Below are positions 19,976-31,727 of a stretch of 53,537 nt of DNA, piece by piece. A model generated the notes under the pieces. The model was not told the DNA's origin, searched no databases, and saw only the letters and a list, made by a program, of their open reading frames with translations. The translations under genes were made by a program, and so were the position numbers. The DNA comes from Cristatella mucedo (lineage: Eukaryota; Bryozoa; Phylactolaemata; Cristatellidae): contig WPIO01000046.1 of assembly GCA_009760855.2 (NCBI GenBank), positions 3,281,501-3,335,037 on the forward strand, given 5' to 3'. How positions within the stretch are numbered: position 1 is the stretch's first letter; each line of letters begins with the position of its first letter.

Positions 19976-20825
19976 GCTTGTCAATAGCTAGCAGCAGATT
20001 GGTCTTGCGTTATCGCTACACGTCAATAAGTTAGTGGCCACCAAAACGTGAACATCGTCGCGGCAATCAGTAACGGAACTCCCTGAGTGGTCAGATGAGG
20101 AGCAAAGCTGATGAAGGATTAATGGATAAGTATCGCTGACAAAATGGAGGCCTAAGATCAAACCTTGAGATACTCTGTACTTTTAGTGGTCCGCAGCTGA
20201 CCGACAACCGCTTACAACTGGACCCCAAAATCTCTCACCGAGGTAAGACCTGACTCAGTTAAGCATTGTGCAAGTGCTATCTAGGCGTTTCGAGAGGCAC
20301 TCTAGTATGATATATGTGTTAGTAAATTCAAATGCTTCTGATAGCCCCAGGTGTACCAGCAGTTAGACGATACCCTGGTCAGGATTGTTCAGAAGGTCGT
20401 AGCAAACTCAAATGTAAAGTGAGATTGAACCAGCTTTTGATTCAAAATCCGGAGCGCACATTTCAATGAGGCTGAAAATCAGTATGCAAGGTCAAATAGG
20501 TTGGGCCGTTGTATTCCGGAAAAACCTGCTCCGTTCATGAATTTTAAAAATACGGCCACGCTTCACAAATATTATCGTCTTCATGGAATGCTTACCAGTA
20601 CGTTACGTTACGCAAAATTCGGAGACGCACTTGAAACTTTTTGGCTTCTATTAATCAGGTATTTTTAAAACTTCTTCGCACTATCTTTTTTGTTCATTTC
20701 CTTGATTCCCGATCCGATCCTATCGCCATCCGCCGGAAGCGGAAGCGGACGTGACTCGCTCGTTGAGCTCGAATCTTGCGCGTCATAGCGCTGGCTGCAA
20801 TATGGCCAGCGAGGGCACTTTCTAT
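19976..20825. other. unassigned DNA
   Basis: No recognisable gene or repeat. The stretch at 20700-20820 is more GC-rich, with short open frames on the minus strand that merge into the LINE and are not supported as genes. Confidence 0.35.
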
Positions 20826-21567
20826 CTTTAGATAAGGATACCACGTCCAAGTTGGTACATGCATTCGTGACATCCCGTCTCGACTTCTGCAACTCACTGC
20901 TTACTGGCCTACCAGCATGTGCGATCAGGCGATTGCAGCTGGTGCAAAACTCTACAGCTAGACTTGTCTGTCATGAGCGTAGCAGTTTCCACGTTACTCC
21001 ACTTCTCACCGACCTGCACTGGCTACCAGTCAAGCAATGAATTGACTGCAAGGTTTTGTCGCTCACTTTTAGGTCCCTTCATTCTATGGCTCCAGCCTAT
21101 CTCTCCGATATACTCCCCCATCAGGCCAAGCATCGTACCACCCGCTTTTCGGAATCCAACAGTCTACAAATACCTCGTAAAAACCTTAAATCCTTTGGAG
21201 ACCGTGCATTTAGTTCGTATGCTCCCACAGCCTGGAACTCCCTCCCGACCTGCGTCAGAACATTCCCTGACCTGACCAAATTTAAAAGGAACTTAAAAAC
21301 ACACCTATTTAGGACAGCATTTAGTGGGTCCCTGTGATTCGTCCTTCATGTGCTTATGCGTGCTGACTTTGTGCATGCTGCCACTAACCACATTTGCATG
21401 CTGACCCTGTGCATGTCACCCCCAACCATATTATTCGTTTTTTTCCAGCATGATTTTACTTATCATTCAATTGCATTTCCATTTGCAGCAAATGCAAAGC
21501 GCCTAGAAAGAAATTAAGTTCTCTGAGGGCGCTTTATCAAGTGCATTATTACTATTATTATTACTAT
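20826..21567 (+). mobile_element. LINE family A copy A9, 5' truncated
   Basis: Starts in the C-terminal coding part (LDKDTTSKLVHAFVTSRLDF) and proceeds through LHWLPVKQ, with a stop replacing the next Arg codon, then LTFRSLHSMAPAYLSDILPH and 'AWNSLPTCVRT'. The 3' UTR, hairpin (21498-21537) and ATT-rich tail follow. Nearly identical to A3 and A6. Confidence 0.92.
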
Positions 21568-21639
21568 CTGCGGGTCTTCGTGTAGCAGCATTTTGTTTCG
21601 CATACTTGCGGGGCTGTTTTTTATTACACCTTATAATAA

Positions 21640-21872
21640 TATATTAATAGAAATGCACTTGATAAAGCGCCCTCGGAGAACTTAATCTCTTTCTAGGCGC
21701 TTTACATTTGCTGCAAAGGGAAATGCAATTGAATGATAAGTAAAATCATGCTTGAAACAAAACGAATAATATGGTTAGGGGTGACATGCACAGGGTCAGC
21801 ATGCAAATGTGGTTAGTGGCAGCATAGGTCGTTGTATACCCTAAGCAATGCTGACTCTGTGGAGCCTTCACT
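21640..21872 (-). mobile_element. LINE family A copy A10 with internal deletion
   Basis: Read on the minus strand, about 45 bp of RT sequence (CTCCACAGAGTCAGCATTGC..., cf. 12709-12748) is joined directly, near 21825-21828, to the last 185 bp of the element. More than 1.2 kb in between is missing. The tail faces copy A9. Confidence 0.85.
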
Positions 21873-23130
21873 TCCGCAGTAACGCCAAATGCTGAGTCGC
21901 GTGTTTAGCTACCCTTTGCTTCTAGGAATTCTTTGACCTCCTGGTGCCTAGCGTGCTTAAACCATTAAAAACGAGAGTGAAAATCACGTCGGGCCCGGTC
22001 AAGAGAAAGTGCGACGATGTTTCAGGTTTATTTTATTTTCACAACGCGAGCGACCGGTGGCCGGTCTGCCGTGTATCTGAATGTTGACAAATGTCAAGGG
22101 CAGTTGTACAACTGATTTGTGCGGTTTCCACATCCGTTCAGAACTAGGCCGAAAACGCAGCGCTCGTAACGGTGTTTTCTCGGCCGACACGCGACGACTA
22201 CGCAGGCGACACTTGAACCTTGTAGTGCGGCGCTAGCGACTTGTAGGTAGCGCACCGATGCCGACGCAGGTACGCCGGCAGTGGCAGCAACGCGGCACCG
22301 ACATAGGGCGCTCACGCCTTACCTAAGCATATTTCAAGTCCGTATCCATATTTTAGACAAGTCTATTTGACAGCAGCGGACGGTCACAGGCGTTCGACAG
22401 CGGCCAAAACTTACACCAGATTTCTGTGGCCTAGAGCTCAAATCAGCTACAATAAAGATGCCGAGTCTTGAACCCTGACTGCTCGAATCACGTGTCAGGG
22501 CACCAACTTTTTATACTTTATAACTTTCTTTACGCTGGCCTCGGCAATAACCGTCGCACACAGTCATCGCTCGCCACCTCGCGCTTCAACTTTCGCGGCT
22601 TAAATCTATCGCGGTTTTTTCCAATATATTCATCAACATGCTGATCGAGATAGTGAACATGATACAGCGAGCGCTCGGCTGTCTGTGTCAATGACACATC
22701 CCGGTACTACAATTAAAACTACTGTACGTGTAGACTGTAGGCTCATGTATTCGAGCACCTCCACAAATTCTTCAACGCCAGGTGCAGCCCCTCGATCACT
22801 CCTTTTGTGTGGGCAACAACTTCTTTGCTGTGCAGTAAATCTCTAACTCTTCATCGAGCTTCTTCATCGAGCACTGTTCCAGTATTTTCATTGATTAGTG
22901 GTTGTTTGCAAGAACTGTGCCTTTGTGTGCAGTTAAATGAACAACAATAATAATAATAAAATGACATATGTAACGTATAATATGTCTTATTCTCAAATAA
23001 TTTGTCTAATATATTAAGTAATACGAGTGTAATGGTGACTAAATTGGCGTTACGTCCACAGGGCTCTAATAATGTTAAAAATCGTATTTAGAATGTAGTG
23101 CACAGGTTTCGTGTGCTCGAGCTACGAAAC
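21873..23130. other. unassigned DNA, possible solo LTR-like block
   Basis: The minus strand at about 22320-22000 is GC-rich and ends with AATAAAATAAACC, which could be a polyadenylation region of a solo LTR or a short transcript. No domain was recognised and boundaries were not found. 22330-23130 is AT-rich and featureless apart from (AAT)n near 22945. Confidence 0.3.
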
Positions 23131-24240
23131 CATTCAATTTATAAATAACGAATCATGCTTCGCGGAAAGTCGCTCGTCGCGGTAGAATCTGGAAATGATT
23201 AACTGCGATAAACATCCGACGTCTGTAATCGCATAGTCGTGAATAATAATTAGTCGCCAGAAATCCGGCTGGTTTAGCTGGCGCCACCGTTTTAGCAGGA
23301 AACGCTCTCGAAGCCTGTGCGGTACTTCCGGTCGAGTTCTTCGCCGATTGAGGAGCCGAGGCCCGGCGGTGCGATGCGCAATTGAAAAATGGGGCGCCAG
23401 GGCGGCAACCATTACGCCCGCAGCGTTCGGCTACCGAGGAGAGCGTGAGCGCTTCACGAGTCGACCTGATCAAAAGAGTGAGTTGGATTGGAGGAGGAGG
23501 AGGAGGAGGAGGAGGAGAAGGCGCGTGCGAGCGTTAAAGTAGCAGCTTTGAGCGCTTTAAGGCAGCGGATTCTCCAGAACTCAGCCGACTGAGGCCAGCG
23601 CCTGATCGCTGCGACGGTGAAAAATGCGCGGACGCAGCTGTTGTCGGAGAAGGGAGTGAAGATTCATTATGCAGCCGCGCGACTGTTTCCGTTACTAATT
23701 GCGTCATATCGACCAGCCGCAGAGCCAAGCGAAAGAAAACTCGTCTCCGATGACTGGCAGGGTTTCCTGGAATAGCAATCGATGGAAGAATTAATTATCC
23801 TAATTTGAAATATTGGCAGTAAATGCCGCGCTGTCGAGTGAGCCCCCAACTGTCAGCGAAGACGAACGGCAGTGGCGCCGCAAAGCTGCGCACATTTCTT
23901 ATTTATCGTACCGATCAGACTCAGCGCAGGCTGCCAATCCTCCGCGCTGTCCGCTGCGGATTTTGCTTTGCAGCAGCGCGGACTTGGGGCACTTTGTGCG
24001 GCGCTGATATTTTGGCTGAACTGTCAGAATTTTTTAAAAAAAGCTTACTTTGCATGCCGTCGTTCGCAGTCCTACTCCGCATTGGTAAGTAGGTGCGATT
24101 GAATTGACCCGCAATCGCTGCTGCCGGTGCATGGTAACATTATTTAAATAGCATTAGGCGCAGCGGCGTCAATTTTATGGTAAATGCACAGCTGACCTAG
24201 CACTTCCTGTCGTCCTGTTACAACAGGTCACCTGCCTTGG
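23131..24240. other. GC-richer stretch without a recognised gene
   Basis: Contains a (GGA)n run (23487-23518) and several short open frames on both strands with no family motif. It may contain exons or a promoter, but nothing distinguishes them. Confidence 0.3.
23487..23518. repeat. (GGA)n microsatellite
   Basis: About ten GGA units. Confidence 0.9.
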
Positions 24241-25043
24241 ATCCTGGTTGTTGAGTAATTGGCCAGCACTTTCCACATGGAGGCACTTCGAGAGTCCGTG
24301 TTCTGTTCGCGGCTTTTGCGTGCGAGAGAGGCCCAGTCCCGGAAACATTTGAAGATTCTTCTGAGAGACAGCTTAGTGTCTTACAGGATCGAGCACTTTG
24401 CTTCTTTAAGCCCACACAGGAATGATGCTGTGATGCTTTGCTATAAAGGCATTCGTCAGAAAGTCCTCTGGGGCCTCAAAGTTTAGCTTTCTTCACGACT
24501 TACAGTTTAGTTTCTATGCAATAGCTATAAATGGGGTTCGATTGGCTCGATTAGCGCGTTCTGAGCCGGATGAGGAATGTATCAGATCTTAAGATGCCAG
24601 TGTCCATATTTTTTCATAACGATAGCAGCAAATCGTAATGAGGATTTGAAATGCTGATGAAAGCCTTTTCGGCAATGTCGTATTTAAAGACAGCAGGATT
24701 CTTGACATGAGGCAGTTTTCATAATATCTAAAGAAAAGGATGAGTACGAACAAATATTCTAGAGCTTAGGTTAGTGCAAAGTGCCTACTGGCTAAACTGA
24801 TTCATTAAAATTCAGCCGCATTCACGCTCTCAGTTATGCATGCTTTCAGGTGTGTACGTGCACCTTGTAGCACTGTTTCTGCTGAGTGACTTATATCTCT
24901 CTCACGAACAACGACTTCTTGGACGACAACAGACGCTCTCCAATGCCAAAGAACACAAGTGCCTTAACGTTGATCCTTGGCAAGTGTCTTAGCGTAGGTC
25001 AATATTTACTTGTATTGTACACGGACTTATCGCATATTTCAAA
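24241..25043. other. unassigned DNA with a 75-codon frame
   Basis: The plus frame 24259-24486 (75 codons, Arg/Leu-rich, SRKHLKILLRDSLVSYRIEH) has a fairly balanced composition. It has no recognisable motif and no splice or transcript signals. It is recorded as a weak candidate exon only. The remainder is featureless. Confidence 0.25.
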
Positions 25044-25139
25044 TTGCAGAGCGAACGGAGGCTGTCCTCCATTGTTCTGAATGCTGATGATAAGTTTGTC
25101 TCTATCTGCGGCAGATCGCTGAAGCGATTGCTGGGGTGC

Positions 25140-25201
25140 TCAAGTCGAGCCAGCTCCAACCAATCTAACCGGTCTAATCGATCTAACCAATCTAACCGGT
25201 C
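25140..25201 (+). repeat. 9-bp tandem repeat coding for N-[QR]-S
   Basis: Units of the type TCTAACCGG/TCTAATCGA/TCTAACCAA repeat about five times within the frame 25044-25247. They encode consecutive Asn-Gln-Ser or Asn-Arg-Ser triplets. Some changes between units are synonymous. Whether the frame is a gene is unknown. Confidence 0.6.
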
Positions 25202-25247
25202 TAGCTCCGTCGGCTCTTCCTTCCGCGCTCAGCACTTTGGACCTTAA

Positions 25248-26133
25248 AGCTTGGCCTTCGAATTTCCTCTTGCGTGCTCGAGCCAAAGCGTGATGCATTG
25301 CCTATGGTTATTTATATGTCTATGAGTGCAAATTTGGCCTATGCTAAGTCATTGAACATGAAAGGGCGTCATCCCAAGGTCATTCCAAGGTCATCACTGC
25401 TCCTATGGTTGGTGACGCGGAGAGCTGCGCGTCCGCTACACGGCTGGCGCGGGTCCACGGAAGTTTGTGACAAATCCACGAGTTGTCCGCCATCGCGTTC
25501 TGAGCGAGCAGGTGAATGGCTGTTTATGTAAGCATGACCTATGGCGACGACTGCGAGTGAAATAATATTGTCTATGCTTTTCTGTTTTGTGATGAAATGC
25601 TGATTGCTATTATTTTTAAATTGGATCAAACTTTTTCGTGGTCCTATGCCAGATTTTTCATTTAACCTGAACTGTATTTGATATAATTTTATTGTCCTGT
25701 ACAGAAAACCATGACGATTTTTGGCAGATTTTAGAATTTCCACTCGGATTTTGACTTTTTGCACCGATGTCTGCCGTTCTGGCCACATTTTTTTATTTTT
25801 AGCAGATATTTTGGCTTTTGAAACATTCCTCCTAACCCTATTTACTAAAAACCGGAAAACCTTCACATGGATTCGATCCTCTTGTGAACATATTGCTGTA
25901 AGTTACTAAATATCGATAGATACCCGTCGTACGTCTAAGAGAGGCAGTCAGCTGAGGCATGAAGCTGACCAGGTTGACGCTTACATAATCGTTCTCAATA
26001 GATTTCAATTTTCCCATGAACTATTTTTGGAATGTCGTGAATTTTGAGTCGCGCCAGCGGATGCTCGAATTTAGGAAAAGAGTGATGTTAGCGTCAGATA
26101 CGATTGTGGTCCTGTCGTCCGCCATAGCTATCG

Positions 26134-26190
<57 letters not shown>

Positions 26191-27110
26191 AATTTATGTC
26201 GCCGCAGCACCAGCTGAAAGAATGCTTTCGTCAAAGACCATGTCCATTTGACCAGCTCCCGAGCTAAATGACGAATGCTAATTTATTGTAGCATGTCTGC
26301 AATTAGACCATATTTTGAGGAGCTGAGATAAAATCAAGATGATTGGCGGATATCACAAAAACAACCGCTACGGATTTAGCGGCACCAATCAAAATTACAC
26401 AGTCCCAGCATTCACTTCATGCAAGAGCCACAGCCTGCGAACGCACAGGACAGACGTGACTAGAGCTTCTAGTTACCTTCCCCGAGTTTCAAATATATTC
26501 AAAACGGCAGCCGGAACAATCGTGAACGCGACATTAGTCCTTTAAGAGGGTTATTATGAGAGGATATGCTTACGGCGCATGCTTAAAACCCTAACTGCAC
26601 GGCATCAGGTTCGTTTCCAGTCAATCTGAAATAGCAACTGGTTATTGTTCGGCAATATACTGCCATACCAGGAAGGGAATCACGGTAACTTAGATCCTTC
26701 ATTTTGTGACTCAGAACACTGACACTGCGAGTTTACACGAGGATCGGGGGAGATGTGGGTAATTTACCCCAAGGATTGAAAAAAAGATAATTATGGGCTT
26801 AATAGAGACTAAAAAGTCAACATTACATTTTGAGGTAATTGAAGTAATTGGCTTACCACTCATTTCTGACCTTTCAATTTAATATATCAGAAGCAATACC
26901 TACTTTAATAATACTGACCCCGCTTGATAATGACATAGAATTGCATTCTCAAAAAAAACTTTGGAAATATCCTTCAATTCTTAGAATAATTTCACTTATT
27001 ACAAATCTTTTGTCAGTAATGCCAAAAATTTTCGGTCACCTTGTCTAGAGCTGTATCTCAATTTTCCGTGTTGCCACTGAACTGAAAGTGGCATCGAATT
27101 TAAAGTAAGT
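25248..27110. other. unassigned intergenic DNA
   Basis: A 165-codon minus frame (25369-25866) is Lys/Arg/Asn-rich at its start and has no recognisable domain. It lies in compositionally mixed DNA and I do not support it as a gene. 26330-27050 is AT-rich. Confidence 0.3.
26139..26191. repeat. (CT)n microsatellite
   Basis: CT dinucleotide run with one CCCTC interruption. Confidence 0.95.
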
Positions 27111-27197
27111 TTGCTGATCAAACAGCCTCCTAAGCGACATTCGCTGTTATCGCGTTCTCACCCTCGGTTTTAGCCCACGGGTGCAGTTTTCGCTCTA

Positions 27198-27322
27198 CTT
27201 GATCCGGGTCGTGGATTAGAGTCCTGCAGTGGTCAATTCTTTATTGCCAACTGCAAGCGGTGTTGACAGCCGTTAAGGCTCTTCTGTCACTATGTGAATG
27301 AGGCTGTTTAATCAGCTTACCG
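27198..27322 (+). mobile_element. SINE1 copy, 5' part missing or decayed
   Basis: Matches SINE1 from the GGTCGTGG(G/A)TT box-B region through GCAGTGGTCAATTC, AGCCGTTAAGGCTCTTCTGTC and GAGGCTGTTTAATCAGCTT. Just upstream (27115-27140) lies a short fragment of the same 3' end in reverse orientation. Confidence 0.7.
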
Positions 27323-27567
27323 TTTTTGGAAGGCTCAACATTTACGTATATTTACGTTGAAAATAAGGGTCCAGTTTATAGCAGGCCACGAGCTCGATTC
27401 TGGGCGATTCCTTGCGATGATGCTAAATGAAGGCTAAAGCTCCAGCCTCCTAAAAGAAAGCACGGCGCTGCCGAGTTCCTTTCTACGTCGGTCGATGCAC
27501 TCCATGGTGCGGGCTAGCAGCAGCAGCCGCCGCCTCCGTCGTCTTCGTGCTTAGCTTGCAGCACAGC

Positions 27568-27812
27568 CGGATCAGGAACAGGAGCAGGAGCAGGAGGAGG
27601 AGCCGGAGCTGGAGCAGGAGCAGGAGTTGGAGCAAGAGCTAGAGGAGGAGCCGGAGCTGGAGCAGGAGCAGGAGCAGGAGCAAGAGCTAGAGGAGGAGCC
27701 GGAGCTGGAGCAGGAGCAGGAGCTGGAGCTGGAGTAGGAGCAAGAGCTAGAGGAGGAGCCGGAGCTGGAGCAGGAGCAGGAGCAGGATCTGGAGCAGGAG
27801 CAGGAGCAGGAG
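27568..27812. repeat. GGAGCA/GGAGCT hexamer array
   Basis: About 245 bp of (GGAGCW)n with a larger repeating block marked by GCAAGAGCTAGAGGAGGAGC at 27632, 27680 and 27740 (spacings 48 and 60 bp). One plus frame reads Gly-Ala repeats without stops; another reads Glu/Gln/Leu but has a TAG. The minus strand reads Ser/Cys. None is supported as a protein. Confidence 0.9.
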
Positions 27813-28039
27813 AGACGATCGGCGGTGACAGAAGAAGCTGCTGCAGCTAGAGGAAATTTGCAGCAAATCAAGACAGTCTGGCGAGGAATTCAACCCCTGC
27901 ACGAAACTGGACCAGAGTCTACAGCTTATGGCCAGCTCGGATTATCGGCCGCAAATGGCTGGCAGGCATCGCCAGCTGGTGGTGAGCTCGCTGGATCGTG
28001 GAGGACGAATCGCATATCGCAGCCCATGAACAAGCACTG

Positions 28040-28155
28040 AAAACGGGTCAAGAGCTTCATTATTCCTGACGCCCTTGACCTGTTTGCAGGAGACATGTGA
28101 AGCACCAGAAAAGAGAACAAGTTCTCTTTAGGTGCTATACAAATAAATTACATAT
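28040..28155 (+). mobile_element. SINE2-type 3' end
   Basis: GAAGCACCAGAAAAGAGAACAAGTTCTC and GTGCTATACAAATAAATTACAT with a T-rich tail match the 3' hairpin and tail of the SINE2 at 47322-47479. The tRNA-like 5' part is not recognisable here. Confidence 0.6.
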
Positions 28156-28879
28156 TTTTTCTAATTATGATTATTTGAGTGTCGTGCGTAATATTAGGGA
28201 CTCGTTGCACGCTGAGCACGTTTTCCCTCATCATTGGCCGCTGTAAAAGTGCTTCTATGGAATTTGCGTTCAATGTGTAACGAGCCATTCGAAGCCGCAA
28301 TCGAAAAAGGCAGAGTTCCTGCTTCTCTTTCTGCCATATTCCGAGGTCAATAAAAGCTGTGGCGGTTGAGCAGCCACTGTAGCCCACTTCTCCCTCAATC
28401 TCAAGCTGCTTGCAGTTCCCTCAAAGTAGTCTTTTTTCGAATCTCACGCAATGCGTCATTCCAACAAGCTGCCAACGGTAGAAAATAATCTAACTCCCAC
28501 ACGTGGTGGTACCACGTTTTGCTACGTATAGGATTTTTCATGTCTCATTTTGATGCAATTTTCCGGAAATAGTCACTACCTCGAATGTTCCTTTCGATAA
28601 CTCAACTAATAATATCTACTGTATGTGTGCGCCGAATCTACCATCCCGGCTGATTAAATTAATTTTCTGCGTGGCTCATGTGCATGGCTTCACTCCGAAA
28701 AAGGTCACACACTCAATTGAATATCCTCCCACGATTGTAGTCTGTCAATCTCAAAAGTTACAGAATTCGGAATGTCTGCAGCTGTTGTCCCCATTTGTAT
28801 GACAAACCATCCATTTAATCCCGTAGCCTGAAAACCTTCAATTTTTACGCTGTCAGCAACTAAATAGCTTCCTCGCCCT
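28156..28879. other. unassigned DNA, possibly LINE endonuclease-side remnant
   Basis: Lies directly upstream of a LINE A middle fragment on the same strand and may include decayed ORF2 endonuclease sequence, but no conserved endonuclease motif could be read. Confidence 0.3.
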
Positions 28880-29272
28880 TTCTGACCTAACTTGTGTCCA
28901 ACCTGCCCTCCATGGTGGAATGCTACAACCCAACCCTAGACGATGTTCTGGATGAAGATGTTACTCCTCAGATTAAGCACTCTGTACTCCCAAAGCCCAA
29001 ATGGCCTTTAGTTTGCCACAGACATCAAACTAGTCGGGACTGTTAAGCGCAGGCTTGAGAGCGCACGCACAAGATCAGGACTGGCTGTCCATCGCCTGAC
29101 ATACGAGGACTACTTCAAGGTCGTACTAAATCAAAGCAAGCTGAGATCAGGTCTAGCCACTGTGCAAAAAGATATTGAGGAATAAAAGGGTTACAATAGA
29201 AGATTAACGATGTTGGGTTTTTTTCCTGCATGCTACACAAAGGCTGTAGTTAGGCCACTCATTAGTGGGCAG

Positions 29273-29275
<3 letters not shown>
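28880..29275 (+). mobile_element. LINE family A fragment between endonuclease and RT
   Basis: Reads YNPTLDDVLDEDVTPQIKHS followed by a VLPKPKWP motif, then frameshifted text whose DNA order matches the Arg-rich linker (RRLESARTRSGLAVHRLTYE-like). It ends in TTTCCTGCATGCTACACAAAGGCTGTAGTTAGGCCAC, which aligns with 12492-12533 of copy A6. This is the only part of the window that extends LINE A upstream of A6. It stops at a (GA)n array. Confidence 0.65.

Positions 29276-29312
<37 letters not shown>
29276..29312. repeat. (GA)n microsatellite
   Basis: About 18 GA units at the right end of a LINE A fragment. Confidence 0.95.
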
Positions 29313-29318
<6 letters not shown>

Positions 29319-29800
29319 GAGGGAGAGCAATCGCTACGTTAGCGAACGCTCTGGTGATAGCGCAGGGAACGGATTTACAGAGGCTAAAAATCTGACGTGA
29401 CGGCAGAGGCCGCCGACCGCGACCCAGACCGTGCGGTATTCGGTTATTGTTTCTAGCCGAATTCCAAAGTTGCCACGGAGCGAACTCGCACGAGGCGCGC
29501 GGCCGCGCGCTCTCGAAGAGCGGCTTTCTGCTTCCGGTCACGTCTGCGTTTGAATTGATTGTCGAGCGCTGCTGGCGTCGGAGCGTCGCTGCTGCCATTC
29601 CACACCGGAAGATCGCTGCGCGTCAGCTGCTCGCGAGCTCGACGGCCGCCAGAAGCGCGGCTCGGGCGCTAAGCGGTCGACCGCCGAAAGCGTATTGCCG
29701 ATGGATGGCCGGCTCTGACGTCGCTAGCCCAGACTTGCCGAAGCCATCGATCGGCTAACTAGGAACGAGAAGAGCTCGCGAAATCCCGACCGCGGCAGCT

Positions 29801-29893
29801 GTTGCAGCAAATGTAAAGCGCCTAGAAAGAGATTGAGTTCTCTGAGGGCGCTTTATAAAGTGCATTATTATTATTATTATTATTATTATTATC
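29801..29893 (+). mobile_element. LINE family A, tail-only insertion A11
   Basis: The terminal hairpin and (ATT)n only, inserted into a GC-rich island. GTTGCAGCA occurs at both edges (29801-29809 and 29894-29902), but TGCAGCA is also part of the LINE sequence, so truncation at a microhomology is likely. Confidence 0.85.
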
Positions 29894-30315
29894 GTTGCAG
29901 CAGTCTCTGCCGTCGCCGGCGCCGCTGCGAGGAGCCCGCGATATTTCCCCACGCCGCGCCAACGAGGCGGCGGCGGCAGCGGCGGCCGGCGCAGCCGCCG
30001 CGTCGGGGAGGCGGTTGTTTCGACGGCGTTTGCTTCGGTTTGCTTCCGCCGCCTCCTCTTCAGGGTCGCTGCCAGAGCGACGCGACGCGACGCGCGCGCG
30101 TGCTCGGCGGCAGCTCGCCGAAATGCCGCCGGCGTCGCGGCCGCCGCCATTGCTGCGATGCGAGAGCGCTCCGCGAAGCCGCCGAGGGGCGCGCTCTCCG
30201 AGCGGGGGGGGGGCGGGGGCCGCCGACTGAGCTGCGGTTCGCCGAGCGGCGCGCGCTCGCCGCCCTCGCCAAGGCGCCGCGAGAGCACCGGGGGGCGGGC
30301 GGGGGCAGACCGAAT

Positions 30316-30406
<91 letters not shown>
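30316..30406. repeat. (GCG)30 uninterrupted trinucleotide array
   Basis: 91 bp of pure GCG/CGG. Poly-Ala, poly-Arg, poly-Gly or poly-Pro frames reading through it are artefacts unless transcript evidence shows otherwise. Confidence 0.97.
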
Positions 30407-30407
<1 letters not shown>

Positions 30408-31534
30408 ACTTCGCTCAAGGCAGCAGCTGCGGCTTGAAAAGCCCGATCGGCAGCTGCTGCAATAAAACGACGCCGACGCCAGCCGCGCCGGTGCGCGTAA
30501 CAGACGCCAACAGCTTTGCGCGCACTTTACTGGGGTTTTAGGCGGAGAAGAGCGCACTCGCTGGTGAGCTCGCTCGCTGCGGCGGACGCGACGTCGGCAG
30601 AGCGCTCTCTCGCCCGGCCGCGAGCGAGCTGGGGGGGGGTGAGGCAGCGTACGGCAGCGGACGGCAGGCTAGACAGTAGAAGTATCGATGACTCCATCCA
30701 GTTATGACTCCGCACTTACGTGTATAGTGAATGCATGCTGCTTAGGTTCAAGGCTGCACGTTCGGTGTGCGAGTCACGTGCCTGTCTTGAGGCTTAGGAT
30801 CCTTATGACGTATGACCACGAAACCCTCACTGGTTTGATTAGCGACACGACGAGCGAAATGTGCCAAGACCCGACGCTAGCAATAAGCCAACAAGAACGA
30901 CGCAGCGCTCGATGTTCTGCACGCAGCGCTAACAACAATACCGTACTAGAAAGGAAGCACAAACAATAGCTTGCATATTACAGTAATACAGCGGACGACT
31001 TCCAACCGACTCGTTCAAGGCTTACAACAGTTCACGATCAGCGCTTGGAATCACCAGCCTGCAGGCTGTTACTCCAAGAGAGCGACTGCAGTAAGGTCCA
31101 CGCCTTATGTAACGGCAAGTTTCTCATTCGTATTATAATGTCTTTCATAAATAATCATATATCGCGCTGCTCATAAGCCTCGGCTTATCGTGGCTATTTG
31201 GCAAGCGTCTCAGCTCTCATTCGGCGGCCAAGTTCCGAAGTTCGTAATCATGGGGGTATCTATGCGCACCTTTGCTCTGTCCCAGCAGCCGTTGAAGCAA
31301 CCAACAGAACTAGAGATTTGCCGAAGGCAATTTTCAGTAGGCTGCGTAACCACTAAGACCACAGGACGTACACAATCCGTGGAGAGCCGTTGGCAGTCTT
31401 AGAAACCGGTGAGTTTGGACGGGCGCTAGCTGGTCACACGGGAAGTCGTTTTTTACTTCGACGACTGTATTCTCAGGAACTCTAAAAAGATGAAGGCCAA
31501 AAATTCCAGCGGAGAATAAATTTGGTAATGGTAT

Positions 31535-31653
31535 TATATTATATAATATATATTACAGGTAATATATAATATATATATATATATATTATAATATAATATA
31601 CATAATACAATATAATATATATATATATATTATAATATACATAATACAATATA

Positions 31654-31694
<41 letters not shown>

Positions 31695-31727
31695 ATACAT
31701 AATACACTATAATATATAATATAATAT
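31535..31727. repeat. AT-rich imperfect array (ATAATATA / TA)
   Basis: Blocks of (TA)n alternate with TATAATATACATAATACA, repeated three times with an (AT) run between each. Confidence 0.9.

Larger units (their letters stand above)
29400..30700. other. GC-rich CpG island
   Basis: CpG-dense DNA with long open frames on both strands that are due to base composition. It contains a G-run (GGGGGGGGGCGGGGG near 30206), (GCG)30 and an AATAAA at 30462. A promoter or first-exon role is plausible, but no start codon or exon could be chosen. Confidence 0.5.

Noticed and set aside
25369-25866. 165-codon minus-strand frame as a gene
   Set aside because: No motif, abrupt change from Lys-rich to Arg/Ser-rich composition, no supporting signals.
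29822-30557. Poly-Pro, poly-Ala and poly-Arg frames across (GCG)30
   Set aside because: They arise from the trinucleotide array in every frame and strand.
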